Below are positions 1 to 7,894 of a stretch of DNA of 21,181 nt, piece by piece. The stretch covers positions 1-21,181 of the forward strand of contig SFDX01000035.1 of the NCBI GenBank assembly GCA_004557455.1, given 5' to 3'. Each line of letters opens with the position of its first letter. Position 1 is the first letter of the stretch. Under the pieces are notes generated by a model, which saw only the letters and a program-made list of their open reading frames with translations, was not told where the DNA came from and ran no database searches. The stretch is from Akkermansia muciniphila. Lineage in GTDB: Bacteria; Verrucomicrobiota; Verrucomicrobiia; Verrucomicrobiales; Akkermansiaceae. The translations under genes were made by a program, and so were the position numbers.

Positions 1-1
1 G

Positions 2-1546
2 TACGATAACATCGGCAACCGCCTCACGGCACAGGAAGCGGAGGAACAGACAGCCTACACGGCTAACAACCTGAACCAGTACACTGCGATTCAGGAGGGG
101 GCGGCAGAGGCCTTCGTTCCGAGCTACGACGCCGACGGCAATCAGACCCAGGTGAAGACCTCCACGGGCATTTGGACGGTGACCTACAACGCCGCGAACC
201 GCCCCGTCGTCTTCGTATACGAGGCCACGGGTACGGTCGTGGAATGCAGCTACGACTCCTCCGGCCGCCGCGCCACGAAGAAGGTAACGGTGAACGGCAC
301 GGTGACCCTGCATCAGCGCTACATCTACCGGGGCTACTTGCAAATCGCTTGTTGCGACCTTACCCGCACGGCACACCCCTGCCTCTGGCTCATCACCTGG
401 GACCCGACGCAGCCCATCGCCACCCGCCCGCTGGCCATCCAGAAGGACGGCACGTGGTACACCTACGGCTTCGACCTCACCAAGAACGTGACGGAGGTAT
501 TCACCACCACCGGCTACATCGGCACGGCATACACCTACACCCCCTACGGTGCTGTAAGCGCAAGCTGCAACGTCACCCAGCCCATCCAATGGAGCAGTGA
601 GTACCATGATACGGAGCTCGACCTCGTCTACTACAACTACCGGCACTATAACCCGGCAGATGGAAGATGGCTGAGACGGGATCCCATGGGTGAGGTCGGG
701 GATTATAATATTGTATGGAATGACATCGTAGGTAGAATCGACTATTTGGGGCTCCTGGCGATTATGCACTGTACGCATTACGCTGATGATTCAATGTCTT
801 GTTTCCTGTATCTATATGATGGCTTGTGTTCCTGTGAAAAATGCAGGAAGAAAGCAGGAAATCTTCGTAATGCTAAAACGAAGAAGGAATTAAGCATGAG
901 TGTGCGGAAACTTGTATTCTGCGCCTTCGCCAATCAAGAGAATCCCAATAGTATAACCCAGGAAACGATAGGGCCTATTTATACTAATTTTGGAAAGCAG
1001 GCGGAAGACAGCATGATTCCGACAGATTACTCCATTTATAGAGTCTTACCTAAGCCATCGGGAGGTGATGTAGACATAAGAAATGAGAAAGGAGATACTA
1101 TTTATCACAAGGGAACACCTTCTCCAACGGCGTTAAATAAAAGTCTGCCCGGGAGTTTGTGTGGGTCTCCATCCGATAAAGATAAATCACGGACTAGTAT
1201 TAGAATTCATCAAATGGGACTCTCAAGAGGATGCATTACTATCGGGAGCGAATTATATGACAATTCGACAAAAAGGCGCATTCCGTTAGTCGATCCTAAA
1301 ACAGGGGAGGGTTATATTGAGAAAGTTATGAATTTCCATAAGGATTGCGGTGGATTCTATCTAATGATAGAAAATTCCGAAGAGCCTGTGCCATCGGAGC
1401 TTAGTACCCGCAGGAGAGATTTGGCAGAGAAGTCTGTCTATACCCCAGGAATTGCTCGCAGCTATGGCAGACAAGCATTGGTTTTAATCCCTTCATCGTA
1501 TATAAGGGAATCAGGCATAGATTATGACAGATTTTTAAGGGAGTAA
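2..1546 (+). CDS. Rhs/YD-repeat polymorphic toxin, C-terminal part (5' truncated by window)
   Basis: The reading frame is open from the first bases, so the gene begins upstream; 514 residues are visible. YD repeats are seen (YDNIGNRL at residue 1, YDADGNQT near 42, YDSSGRRA near 84). They are followed by the Rhs-associated core ending in YNYRHYNPADGRWLRRDP ... DYLGL (residues about 210-251), where Rhs proteins are usually self-cleaved from their variable tip. The last ~260 residues are AT-rich and unlike the core. They contain IRIHQMGLSRGCI, with His403 and Cys411, resembling the His/Cys active site of L,D-transpeptidase-like toxins (Tlde1/DUF2778, YkuD fold) that attack peptidoglycan. Family knowledge: such Rhs tips are exported effectors paired with an immunity gene just downstream, and the next ORF starts 6 nt after this stop. 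The Rhs assignment is firm; the toxin activity is inferred from one motif. Confidence 0.9.
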   Translation, partial: YDNIGNRLTAQEAEEQTAYTANNLNQYTAIQEGAAEAFVPSYDADGNQTQVKTSTGIWTVTYNAANRPVVFVYEATGTVVECSYDSSGRRATKKVTVNGTVTLHQRYIYRGYLQIACCDLTRTAHPCLWLITWDPTQPIATRPLAIQKDGTWYTYGFDLTKNVTEVFTTTGYIGTAYTYTPYGAVSASCNVTQPIQWSSEYHDTELDLVYYNYRHYNPADGRWLRRDPMGEVGDYNIVWNDIVGRIDYLGLLAIMHCTHYADDSMSCFLYLYDGLCSCEKCRKKAGNLRNAKTKKELSMSVRKLVFCAFANQENPNSITQETIGPIYTNFGKQAEDSMIPTDYSIYRVLPKPSGGDVDIRNEKGDTIYHKGTPSPTALNKSLPGSLCGSPSDKDKSRTSIRIHQMGLSRGCITIGSELYDNSTKRRIPLVDPKTGEGYIEKVMNFHKDCGGFYLMIENSEEPVPSELSTRRRDLAEKSVYTPGIARSYGRQALVLIPSSYIRESGIDYDRFLRE

Positions 1547-1552
1547 CTTACT

Positions 1553-2251
1553 ATGTTTCGTGATTATATGCACTGTCTTTGTGTTCTGATGAAAGTATCT
1601 ATTTCAATCATTCCGATCACTTTCCTTCTCTTGTCATGCTCTTGGGAAAATGGGTCGAATTTTCAAGAGTCAACTACAGAGATGATGAAAGAGATGCAGA
1701 TGCACGATGCTGCGGTCAGGGCAGTTATGGCCGGATGTTATGAGCCGCTCGAGTTGACTCTTTCGGAAGAGCAGAGGGAGGAACTCGCAGAATGCATTGT
1801 GCACTCCGTAAGCTGGAGGAAAGTGACTAAGGCGGAGGGTTATATGCTCAAAAATGATCTCCATGAAGTATATGATCTAATGCCCTACCCAGCTCTGTGG
1901 GATTCAGATGACTCCTTCGTAGAGAGAGTCTGGATCCCTTATATTGTCAGGGTCTGTGCAGACCCCGAAATCGTTGCTTTTGCAAAGGGCAAGGGGGGGG
2001 CGCTGTTGAAGAAGAGTGGAATTTTTGACTTTGTTGCGAGATATTACATTCAGGTTCATCCCGAAGAAAGAGACGGTTGGGATTTTCTGTGGTATTTCTC
2101 TTCTGTGGCGTGCGAGGAAGCTGACTATTGTGCTGTTATCAAGAGGGTAATCAGGGAACAGCGTCTGGATAGGTTTGCATACGGCAAGAGGTTAAAGTCC
2201 CTCCTTGCCCCCCTCAAGTGGCGTCCTAATAACGGGCGTTGTCTGAATTGA
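1553..2251 (+). CDS. Putative lipoprotein, candidate immunity protein to the Rhs toxin
   Basis: This 232-aa protein belongs to no family I recognise. The ATG is preceded by AAGGGAG (1537-1543) at 9-nt spacing, a good Shine-Dalgarno and unusual for this window, which supports this start over internal ATGs at 1568 and 1589. A hydrophobic N-terminal segment (residues 14-28) ends in LLLSC, with the lipobox Cys at 29, so export and lipidation are likely. The rest looks mostly helical and mixed-charge. It lies 6 nt after the Rhs stop and shares its low-GC composition, the classic place for a cognate immunity gene. An envelope location fits a toxin that acts on peptidoglycan. The immunity role is inferred from position and predicted localisation only. 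Confidence 0.8.
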   Translation: MFRDYMHCLCVLMKVSISIIPITFLLLSCSWENGSNFQESTTEMMKEMQMHDAAVRAVMAGCYEPLELTLSEEQREELAECIVHSVSWRKVTKAEGYMLKNDLHEVYDLMPYPALWDSDDSFVERVWIPYIVRVCADPEIVAFAKGKGGALLKKSGIFDFVARYYIQVHPEERDGWDFLWYFSSVACEEADYCAVIKRVIREQRLDRFAYGKRLKSLLAPLKWRPNNGRCLN

Positions 2252-2346
2252 ACGACCGCTCCGGGGTATGGTGTGCTCGCTTTTTCGGACACACCACACA
2301 TCATAAGTCGAGTAATTGTAATTATTTCACGCATGCCAATTTTGTT

Positions 2347-3567
2347 ATGAAATTAAAATTCGTCAAAAATTTCCGGATAGGATTGATTGCCGTACTGATT
2401 TCCATCCTCGTGATATTTATACTCACAGGGGTGAGAGAAACGGACGTACGAGCTGCATCTGCTGAGCAACCGCAGCAAGAGAAGCCGAAGGGCGGAGAGA
2501 AGGAGCCGGTGGAGGAAATGAGGGTTTACCTGTGCCCATTGCCGGGGGGAATGGAAGCCCCTATTCCCGTCTACCGGAAAAGGGCCGTCAAGTACATAAC
2601 GGAGGCTGATATTGTTGCTGAGATTGATCGGGTCGATGTTTCCCAACAGCATCTACCGAACGGGGAGGCCGATCGAATGGAGTGGACCTATCATATCAAA
2701 AATCTGAGAAAAGGTACTCTGCCACCCGGGGTAACTGCCTTTTGCTTATCGTTGTCTCCGCAAGAGAAACACTGCGAGGGAAGAGCTTCCTTCGATGGAA
2801 GAGGTTGGCTCCGGGTGAAGCACAACCAATTGTCCGGGGAAGTAGACAGCAAGGGGCGATTGCGGATCCTGCCGGATTGGATTTATGAGGAGTTTAATTT
2901 TGCTTACGGTCATGACGTGGACCGATTGATTGATCAACTCTTGCCACCGGACGGCACTGAAGCGGACAAGCCGAACGCTCCTTCCGAGAGTAATACGGAA
3001 GCAGATAACGGAAATATGGGAGGCGAGAAAATAGGCACACAGGATGACAACGAGGAGGAAAAATTGATATGGACTTATCCGAATCTCCTCGTGAATCCCT
3101 GCGCTTGTTATTATTTCAATGATGATATCCCCGGTTTACGCAATCATATTTCAAACTCAAAGGCTATTATCGAGGTGGATCGAATCGTTTTCACAGAGAA
3201 GTTCATTCCGGAGACAAAGGAAAGGATCACTGAATACGAATTTCATATAAAGAATGTAAGGAAAGGCTTATTTCCGGCAAATGCCACTGCGTGTTATGTA
3301 ACCTGGAAATCTTCCGATCAATATGAAGGGCGGAGCTCCTATGAGGGCAAATACTGGCTTTTGTTGGAAAACGGAGCAAACGGAAAAGAGGTAGACGCAG
3401 ACGGCAGAGTGAGGGTTTCGCTCCGAGGTATCGGGGACCTTATATACGGATACGAGACGGACGCCTTAATAGAAAAGTTGCTGACTCAGCAAGAGATTAG
3501 TTCGGAGGAGAAATTACCCGAAACCCCGAGGGGACACCGAGAATGCTCATCTGCTCATGCGGAATGA
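2347..3567 (+). CDS. Membrane-anchored protein with a tandemly duplicated domain, second immunity candidate
   Basis: The 406-aa protein starts MKLKFVKNFR, followed by one hydrophobic segment (about residues 10-29). This gives a signal anchor with the remainder outside the cytoplasm. The frame is open upstream to a TTG at 2239, but the ATG at 2347 sits directly before the membrane segment and is preferred; no Shine-Dalgarno is visible. Two homologous units lie at about residues 58-200 and 239-381. Shared elements in order are: (I/V)DR(V/I), a YHIKNLRKG / FHIKNVRKG block, TAxC/TACY, EGR.S..G..WL, EVD..GR.R, and a terminal D.LI..LL. A charged, Glu-rich linker joins the units. I recognise no family. 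Low GC and position suggest it belongs to the Rhs cassette, perhaps as a second or inherited immunity gene. Confidence 0.8.
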   Translation: MKLKFVKNFRIGLIAVLISILVIFILTGVRETDVRAASAEQPQQEKPKGGEKEPVEEMRVYLCPLPGGMEAPIPVYRKRAVKYITEADIVAEIDRVDVSQQHLPNGEADRMEWTYHIKNLRKGTLPPGVTAFCLSLSPQEKHCEGRASFDGRGWLRVKHNQLSGEVDSKGRLRILPDWIYEEFNFAYGHDVDRLIDQLLPPDGTEADKPNAPSESNTEADNGNMGGEKIGTQDDNEEEKLIWTYPNLLVNPCACYYFNDDIPGLRNHISNSKAIIEVDRIVFTEKFIPETKERITEYEFHIKNVRKGLFPANATACYVTWKSSDQYEGRSSYEGKYWLLLENGANGKEVDADGRVRVSLRGIGDLIYGYETDALIEKLLTQQEISSEEKLPETPRGHRECSSAHAE

Positions 3568-3627
3568 ATATACGGCGCTCCGTCTTCGTCATGATCGGCA
3601 GAATCGCGAAAACAACCCACACATTCT

Positions 3628-3659
3628 TAAGGCGTGTTCAGACCTCGGGACACGCCTTA
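3628..3659 (+). terminator. Probable terminator after the Rhs cassette
   Basis: A 10-bp perfect stem (TAAGGCGTGT at 3628-3637, ACACGCCTTA at 3650-3659) encloses a 12-nt loop and is followed by TTCTG, so the T-tract is weak. It lies about 60 nt after the stop of the duplicated-domain gene. Confidence 0.5.
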
Positions 3660-3924
3660 TTCTGCTACGCAGCCCTGAATGCCGACATCGATGCCCGCAC
3701 ATCAATAAGCCCGGAGCACCTTCTGCTGCCCGGAGTTTCTTCTGCCATGGATGACAGCAACAAAATGGATCCCGAGTCCACGTGGCCGGTATGGTGTTCC
3801 ACCATTTTCCACCTCAGCCGAAATACCTACAAGATACTGACCGCATACGGTGCCTCCCCCCTGCGGGATGGAGCGAGGGAACGAAGCTCGAGCCGTCTTT
3901 TTGTGCCTGTTCTGCATTTTAGGC

Positions 3925-3953
3925 TTGCGGGGCGGCGGGCGGTGTGCTAGGCT
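3925..3953 (+). promoter_or_regulatory. Predicted sigma70 promoter of tmk-MATE
   Basis: TTGCGG (3925-3930), a 17-bp spacer, then TAGGCT (3948-3953). The ATG at 3964 follows only 10 nt later, so the transcript would have a leader of a few nucleotides at most. Confidence 0.55.
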
Positions 3954-3963
3954 TTCCCTTGCT

Positions 3964-4581
3964 ATGGAACCGGAATCACCTCACCTAAGGGGCTGCCTCG
4001 TCGTCTTCGAGGGAATCGACGGCACGGGGAAGTCAACCCAGATTGCCTTGCTGGCCAAACATTTGCGCGCCTGCGGGGTTGACGTCATCACAGATTGCGA
4101 GCCGACGCACGGCCCTTGGGGCATGCGGGTGCGGCGCGCGGCCCGGGCCGGGGAGCGCCTCGGCATCGACGAGGAGATTGAGTGCCTGCTGATGGACCGT
4201 CGGGAGCACGTGCGCAACGTGATCGAGCCGGCGCTGGCCGCGGGCAAGTGGGTGTTGCTGGACCGCTACTATATGTCCATGATGGCTTACCAGGGCGCGG
4301 GCGGGGCAAATGTGGAGGAGATACGGGAGATGAACGAAGAGTTCGCCACGGTACCGGATCTGGCGCTGTGGCTGGACCTGCCGCCGGAGGTGGCGCTGCA
4401 CCGGGTGGCGGACCGCGGTTTGGGGCGGGATGCCTTTGAGAACGAGGCCTTTCTGGCCGCCTGTGCCGACATCTACGGCAGTCTGGAGATGCCCTGGTGG
4501 CACCGCGTGGATGCCGATGACAGCGTGCAGGAGGTGCAGGCACGCATCCGCAGAATCGTGCGCGAGGAACTACAGATTTAG
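3964..4581 (+). CDS. tmk: Thymidylate kinase (dTMP kinase)
   Basis: This enzyme phosphorylates dTMP to dTDP with ATP in the cytoplasm, the committed step to dTTP. The 205-aa length fits the family (about 200-215). The P-loop GIDGTGKS is at residues 17-24, the DR motif of dTMP kinases is DRYY at 100-103, followed by MAYQGAGG, and an LID-type segment RGLGRDAFE lies further on. The open frame extends upstream to 3850, but the ATG at 3964 gives the normal N-terminus (FEGIDGTGKST after a short lead) and sits just after a promoter-like sequence. The MATE transporter starts 9 nt after the stop, so the two are probably co-transcribed, although no functional link is obvious. Confidence 0.95.
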   Translation: MEPESPHLRGCLVVFEGIDGTGKSTQIALLAKHLRACGVDVITDCEPTHGPWGMRVRRAARAGERLGIDEEIECLLMDRREHVRNVIEPALAAGKWVLLDRYYMSMMAYQGAGGANVEEIREMNEEFATVPDLALWLDLPPEVALHRVADRGLGRDAFENEAFLAACADIYGSLEMPWWHRVDADDSVQEVQARIRRIVREELQI

Positions 4582-4590
4582 CAAACGACC

Positions 4591-6081
4591 ATGAGCGCCG
4601 GGGACGGAAGAGAAGGCAAGGTACGCGCCGGGCTGGCCAAGGCCCGGCTGGGGGGCAATTTGGCCGGCAAGAGCCTGCCGCAACAGATAATGACCATCGC
4701 CGCCTGGCCGCTGCTGGAGCAGGTGCTCAGCTTCATCTGCACCTCCACCTCCCTCTTCCTGGCGACCCACCTGAATACCCCGCCGGAGGAGACGACGGCC
4801 ATCACCGCCGGCATCGGCGTGACCGGTTATGTGCTGTGGCTGGGCTTTTTGATTCAAAGCGGCGTGGGCATGGGAGCCACGGCCCTCGTGAGCCGCATGA
4901 CGGGGGCCCGCAAGTTCGGGGAGGCCAACTATTATACCAACCAAGCTTTCTCGCTGGGCCTCCTCTCCGGCCTGGTGGCGGCGGTGCTGATGTGGTGCAC
5001 CACGGGCCCGCTGGTGCGGCAGGTGCTGGGGCTGCAGGCGGCGGCGGCGGCCGTGGCGGATGAGTACATGAACATCGCCTCCTGGGTGGCCGTGTTCTCG
5101 GGTATCATCTTTGCCGTGAATGCGGCCCTGCGCGGGTCCGGGGACACCCGCACACCGTTTTATGTGATGCTGGTGATGGATGGGCTCAACATCGTCTTCA
5201 GCCTTATCTTCACGCAGGTATTCGGTCTGGGGGTGCCGGGGCTGGCCTGGGGGCTGATCTGCGGCACGGTCTCGGCGGTATTGCTGCTGATGTGGGTGCT
5301 GGGGCGGCGCTCGGCGCAGATGCACCGGCTGCTGAACGGGCAGTTGTTGGATGCGTACGCGGCCTCCCGCGGGGAGGATTACCGCCCGCCGCTCTACTTG
5401 GAGGCCCCTGCCCTGCGGCCCTGCCGGACGGCCATCCGGCGCATCCTCTCCATCGGCCTGCCCCAGTCCGTCGAAATCGGCGGCATCTGGGTCATCCAAA
5501 TCATCGTTCTGGCGGTGATTGCGGACATGGGAGATGCGTATGTCGGTGCTCAGAACATCGCCATCCGCATCGAGTCCATCAGCTTCCTGCCCGGCTTTGC
5601 CATCGGTATGGCGGGGGCGGCCCTGGTGGGGCAGTACCTGGGTGCGGGCAGTGTGCGCATGGCGCTGCAAACCATCCACCGCTGCACGCTCTATGCCGTT
5701 ATTTTCATGGGCTGCATGGGGCTGGTGTTCTACTTTTTCGCCGGTTTCTTTGTCGATATCTTCGCCTCGAATGCCGCTGCGGTGCATGCGGTAGCGGAGC
5801 CCGTGGTGCGGCTCTTTGTGGTGATGGAGCCGGTGTATGCGGGCATGCTGCTGCTCAAGATGTGCCTGCGCGGCGCGGGGGACACGCGGCGGGTGATGTG
5901 GGTGTCGTACGGCGGCATGGGCTTTTTCCGCGTGGTATGCCTGCTGGTGTGGGCGCACCTGTGGCCGAATACGCTGACCCTGCACGGCATTTGGCTGCTT
6001 TTTGCGGTGGATATGGCGGTGGAGTTTTGGGTGCTGCGCCGCTTGGTGAGCGGCATGGGATGGGCGCGACGGCGCGTCTGA
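4591..6081 (+). CDS. MATE family multidrug/toxin efflux transporter
   Basis: The 496-aa integral inner-membrane protein has about 12 hydrophobic segments in two halves, as in Na+ or H+ coupled MATE exporters (NorM/DinF/MatE-like). Typical features include the first-helix region LPQQIMTIAAWPLLEQVL, the loop GMGATALVSRMTGARKFGEAN after helix 2, and the LRGSGDTRTPFYVM loop in the first half. This loop is mirrored by LRGAGDTRRVMWVS in the second half, as expected for the internal pseudo-symmetry. The ATG lies 9 nt after tmk with no Shine-Dalgarno, and the ~35 N-terminal residues are hydrophilic, so a later start is possible but no better candidate is seen. The substrate cannot be predicted. Confidence 0.93.
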   Translation: MSAGDGREGKVRAGLAKARLGGNLAGKSLPQQIMTIAAWPLLEQVLSFICTSTSLFLATHLNTPPEETTAITAGIGVTGYVLWLGFLIQSGVGMGATALVSRMTGARKFGEANYYTNQAFSLGLLSGLVAAVLMWCTTGPLVRQVLGLQAAAAAVADEYMNIASWVAVFSGIIFAVNAALRGSGDTRTPFYVMLVMDGLNIVFSLIFTQVFGLGVPGLAWGLICGTVSAVLLLMWVLGRRSAQMHRLLNGQLLDAYAASRGEDYRPPLYLEAPALRPCRTAIRRILSIGLPQSVEIGGIWVIQIIVLAVIADMGDAYVGAQNIAIRIESISFLPGFAIGMAGAALVGQYLGAGSVRMALQTIHRCTLYAVIFMGCMGLVFYFFAGFFVDIFASNAAAVHAVAEPVVRLFVVMEPVYAGMLLLKMCLRGAGDTRRVMWVSYGGMGFFRVVCLLVWAHLWPNTLTLHGIWLLFAVDMAVEFWVLRRLVSGMGWARRRV

Positions 6082-6093
6082 GTCGCACGGGGC

Positions 6094-6122
6094 TTGCTTT
6101 TTGCGCGCGGCTCTGCTATAAT
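6094..6122 (+). promoter_or_regulatory. Predicted sigma70 promoter of mrp
   Basis: TTGCTT (6094-6099), a 17-bp spacer, then a perfect TATAAT (6117-6122). The mrp ATG is at 6152, giving an expected leader of about 20-25 nt. Confidence 0.8.
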
Positions 6123-6151
6123 CCCCCAACGTTTTATCCCAAACAATCAGT

Positions 6152-7225
6152 ATGAGTGATCCTGCATTGAGTCCGGAGCTGGTGCGCGCGGCCCTCACCA
6201 CGGTGAAATACCCGGGGTTCAGCCGCGACATCGTTTCCTTCGGTCTGGTTAAGAATATCGATGTCAGCCCCGAGGGCGCCGTTACGGTGAAGCTCCTCGT
6301 GGAAAGCAAGAATGCCGATGTGCCCCGCTACATCTACGAGAATGTGATGGGCGTGATCAAAGAGCTGCCCGGCGTTAAGAAGCTGGATGTGGACATCGAG
6401 CACCACGCGCCGCAGCCCAAGGCCGCAGCCAAGAGTGACGACCCCGCAGACTGGAAGTCCTCTGTTCCCGGGGTCAAGCACGTCATCGCCGTAGCCTCCG
6501 GCAAGGGCGGCGTGGGCAAAAGCACCGTTTCCGCCAACCTAGCCGTGGCGCTTGCTCAACTGGGCTATCGCACCGGTCTGTTGGATCTGGACATCTACGG
6601 GCCGTCCATGGCGCTGATGTTTAATACCAAGGAGCGCCCCGGCTGTTCGGATAAGGAGCAGTTCCTGCCGGTGGAGACACAGGGCATCAAGCTGCTCTCC
6701 ATGGGACTGCTGGTGGATGAGGCGGCCCCCGTGGCCGTTCGCGGCCCCCTGGCCACACGCTATGTGCAGCAGTTCCTGCGGGATGTCGATTGGGGTGGTC
6801 TGGACTTCCTGATTCTGGACATGCCCCCGGGCACAGGTGACATTCAGCTTACCATCGTGCAGACTGTGGACTTGTCGGGTGCCGTTATCGTGACCACCCC
6901 GCAGGAGGTGGCCCTCATCGATGCCCGCAAGGCGGTGGGGCTCTTCAACCGCGTCAACACCCCCATCCTGGGTATCATCGAGAACATGAGCTACTTTGTC
7001 TGCCCGAGCGATGGGTTGGTCTACAACATCTTCGGCGAAGGCGGCGGCGAGCGCGAGGCTGCTAAACTCGGCGTGCCTCTGCTCGGCAAGGTTCCCTTGG
7101 ACATTCGGACGCGCGCCTGCGGTGACGAAGGCCACCCCGTTGCTCTCGATGACCCCGGGCAGAGCCGCGTCTCCGCCGCATTCCGAGGCATCGCCTCTAC
7201 CCTCGCCTCCGTCCTCGGAGAGTAA
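6152..7225 (+). CDS. mrp: Mrp/ApbC-family Fe-S cluster carrier ATPase
   Basis: This 357-aa cytoplasmic P-loop protein belongs to the Mrp/NBP35 family, which binds and transfers Fe-S clusters to apoproteins. An N-terminal MIP18/DUF59-type domain (about residues 5-85) precedes the ATPase domain. The deviant Walker A is GKGGVGKST (117-125), followed by LLDLDIYGPS, LILDMPPGTGD and TTPQEVALIDARKAV, all hallmarks of the family. The usual CxxC that binds the bridging cluster follows ENMSYF. Here it reads CPSD (Cys284, Asp287), so the second Cys is absent; some Mrp lineages also lack this pair. The gene has its own promoter and a strong downstream hairpin, so it is probably monocistronic. No Shine-Dalgarno precedes the ATG. 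Confidence 0.95.
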   Translation: MSDPALSPELVRAALTTVKYPGFSRDIVSFGLVKNIDVSPEGAVTVKLLVESKNADVPRYIYENVMGVIKELPGVKKLDVDIEHHAPQPKAAAKSDDPADWKSSVPGVKHVIAVASGKGGVGKSTVSANLAVALAQLGYRTGLLDLDIYGPSMALMFNTKERPGCSDKEQFLPVETQGIKLLSMGLLVDEAAPVAVRGPLATRYVQQFLRDVDWGGLDFLILDMPPGTGDIQLTIVQTVDLSGAVIVTTPQEVALIDARKAVGLFNRVNTPILGIIENMSYFVCPSDGLVYNIFGEGGGEREAAKLGVPLLGKVPLDIRTRACGDEGHPVALDDPGQSRVSAAFRGIASTLASVLGE

Positions 7226-7237
7226 CCCCTCCCCTGC

Positions 7238-7271
7238 GCCCACTGCCGCCCTGCCCCGGCAGTGGGCCTTT
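7238..7271 (+). terminator. Rho-independent-like terminator after mrp
   Basis: A 10-bp perfect GC-rich stem (GCCCACTGCC 7238-7247, GGCAGTGGGC 7258-7267) with a 10-nt loop is followed by CTTTCT. It sits 12 nt after the mrp stop and between convergent genes. Confidence 0.75.
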
Positions 7272-7301
7272 CTCCGGCGTCCGGCCTTCCGGGGCACCGG
7301 G

Positions 7302-7823
7302 TTATTTGTCGCTGCCCTTATCCTCGTCGTCCGATTCCTCGTCCTTGTAGGGATCGCCGAACTCTTCCTCCAGCTTCTCCCTGTTTTCCTCCGCATTCTC
7401 GATGGCCGCCAACGCCTCCAATATGTTATAAAAAGCATCCTCAGTTCCGCGCGGAGGATGCATCATCAGAAGCACAATCTCCGAAAGTCTGCTGATGTAC
7501 TCGATGTCCGGGTCCTCCGCTTCATTACAGCGTTCTAGGATGTCCTGAACTCTATCCGCGACACAGAACATGCGGTCTTCCGAAATATGTGAAGTGAGAT
7601 TAGAAATCACCGCCAGTGCCTTATAGGTACACCCCTCGCCCTCCTCGCCGATGCTTACCAAGCGTTTGGCTGCCTTCAGGCGCTCCCGCACGGGATACAT
7701 GTTCATCCTGGCCTGGACCAGCTGCCGCTTGATCTTCATTTCGCCCGTCAACTGATCCGCGTAGGAAATAGTCTCCATGAACATCTTAAAATCCTCGTCC
7801 GTAATCTCGTATTTCTTCTTCAT
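7302..7823 (-). CDS. Hypothetical acidic helical protein
   Basis: The protein has 173 aa, starts MKKKYEITDEDFKMFMET, and lacks a signal peptide or membrane segment, so it is probably cytoplasmic. It appears mostly helical and ends in a strongly acidic tail (EKLEEEF ... DEESDDEDKGSDK). I recognise no family. The coding call rests on an uninterrupted frame with sensible residue use, a good start codon, and a promoter-like sequence 71 nt upstream on the same strand. It converges on mrp and shares the intervening hairpin region. Its GC content is visibly lower than that of the surrounding core genes, so it may be a lineage-specific or acquired gene. Confidence 0.7.
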   Translation of the reverse strand: MKKKYEITDEDFKMFMETISYADQLTGEMKIKRQLVQARMNMYPVRERLKAAKRLVSIGEEGEGCTYKALAVISNLTSHISEDRMFCVADRVQDILERCNEAEDPDIEYISRLSEIVLLMMHPPRGTEDAFYNILEALAAIENAEENREKLEEEFGDPYKDEESDDEDKGSDK

Positions 7824-7894
7824 AACAGTGTTGGGTTATAGGGTTTCTTCGGCACGCCCTCCCGGTTACCCCCGGTTTCACGTGCGTGAGGAGT

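Larger units (their letters stand above)
3568..3963. other. Intergenic stretch between the Rhs cassette and tmk
   Basis: Apart from the hairpin at 3628-3659 and the tmk promoter at 3925-3953, I see nothing convincing here. Open frames exist (for example plus strand 3543-3950 and minus strand 3702-3917), but their translations have no recognisable domain and look like random sequence. Composition returns from AT-rich to GC-rich across this stretch, so it is probably the edge of the Rhs accessory cassette. Confidence 0.5.

Noticed and set aside
3543..3950. Possible 135-codon ORF between the Rhs cassette and tmk
   Set aside because: It crosses a hairpin and the tmk promoter region, and its translation looks random.
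4570..6309. Long minus-strand open frame opposite the MATE gene and start of mrp
   Set aside because: The translation is low complexity and the frame crosses the mrp promoter and two well-supported genes.
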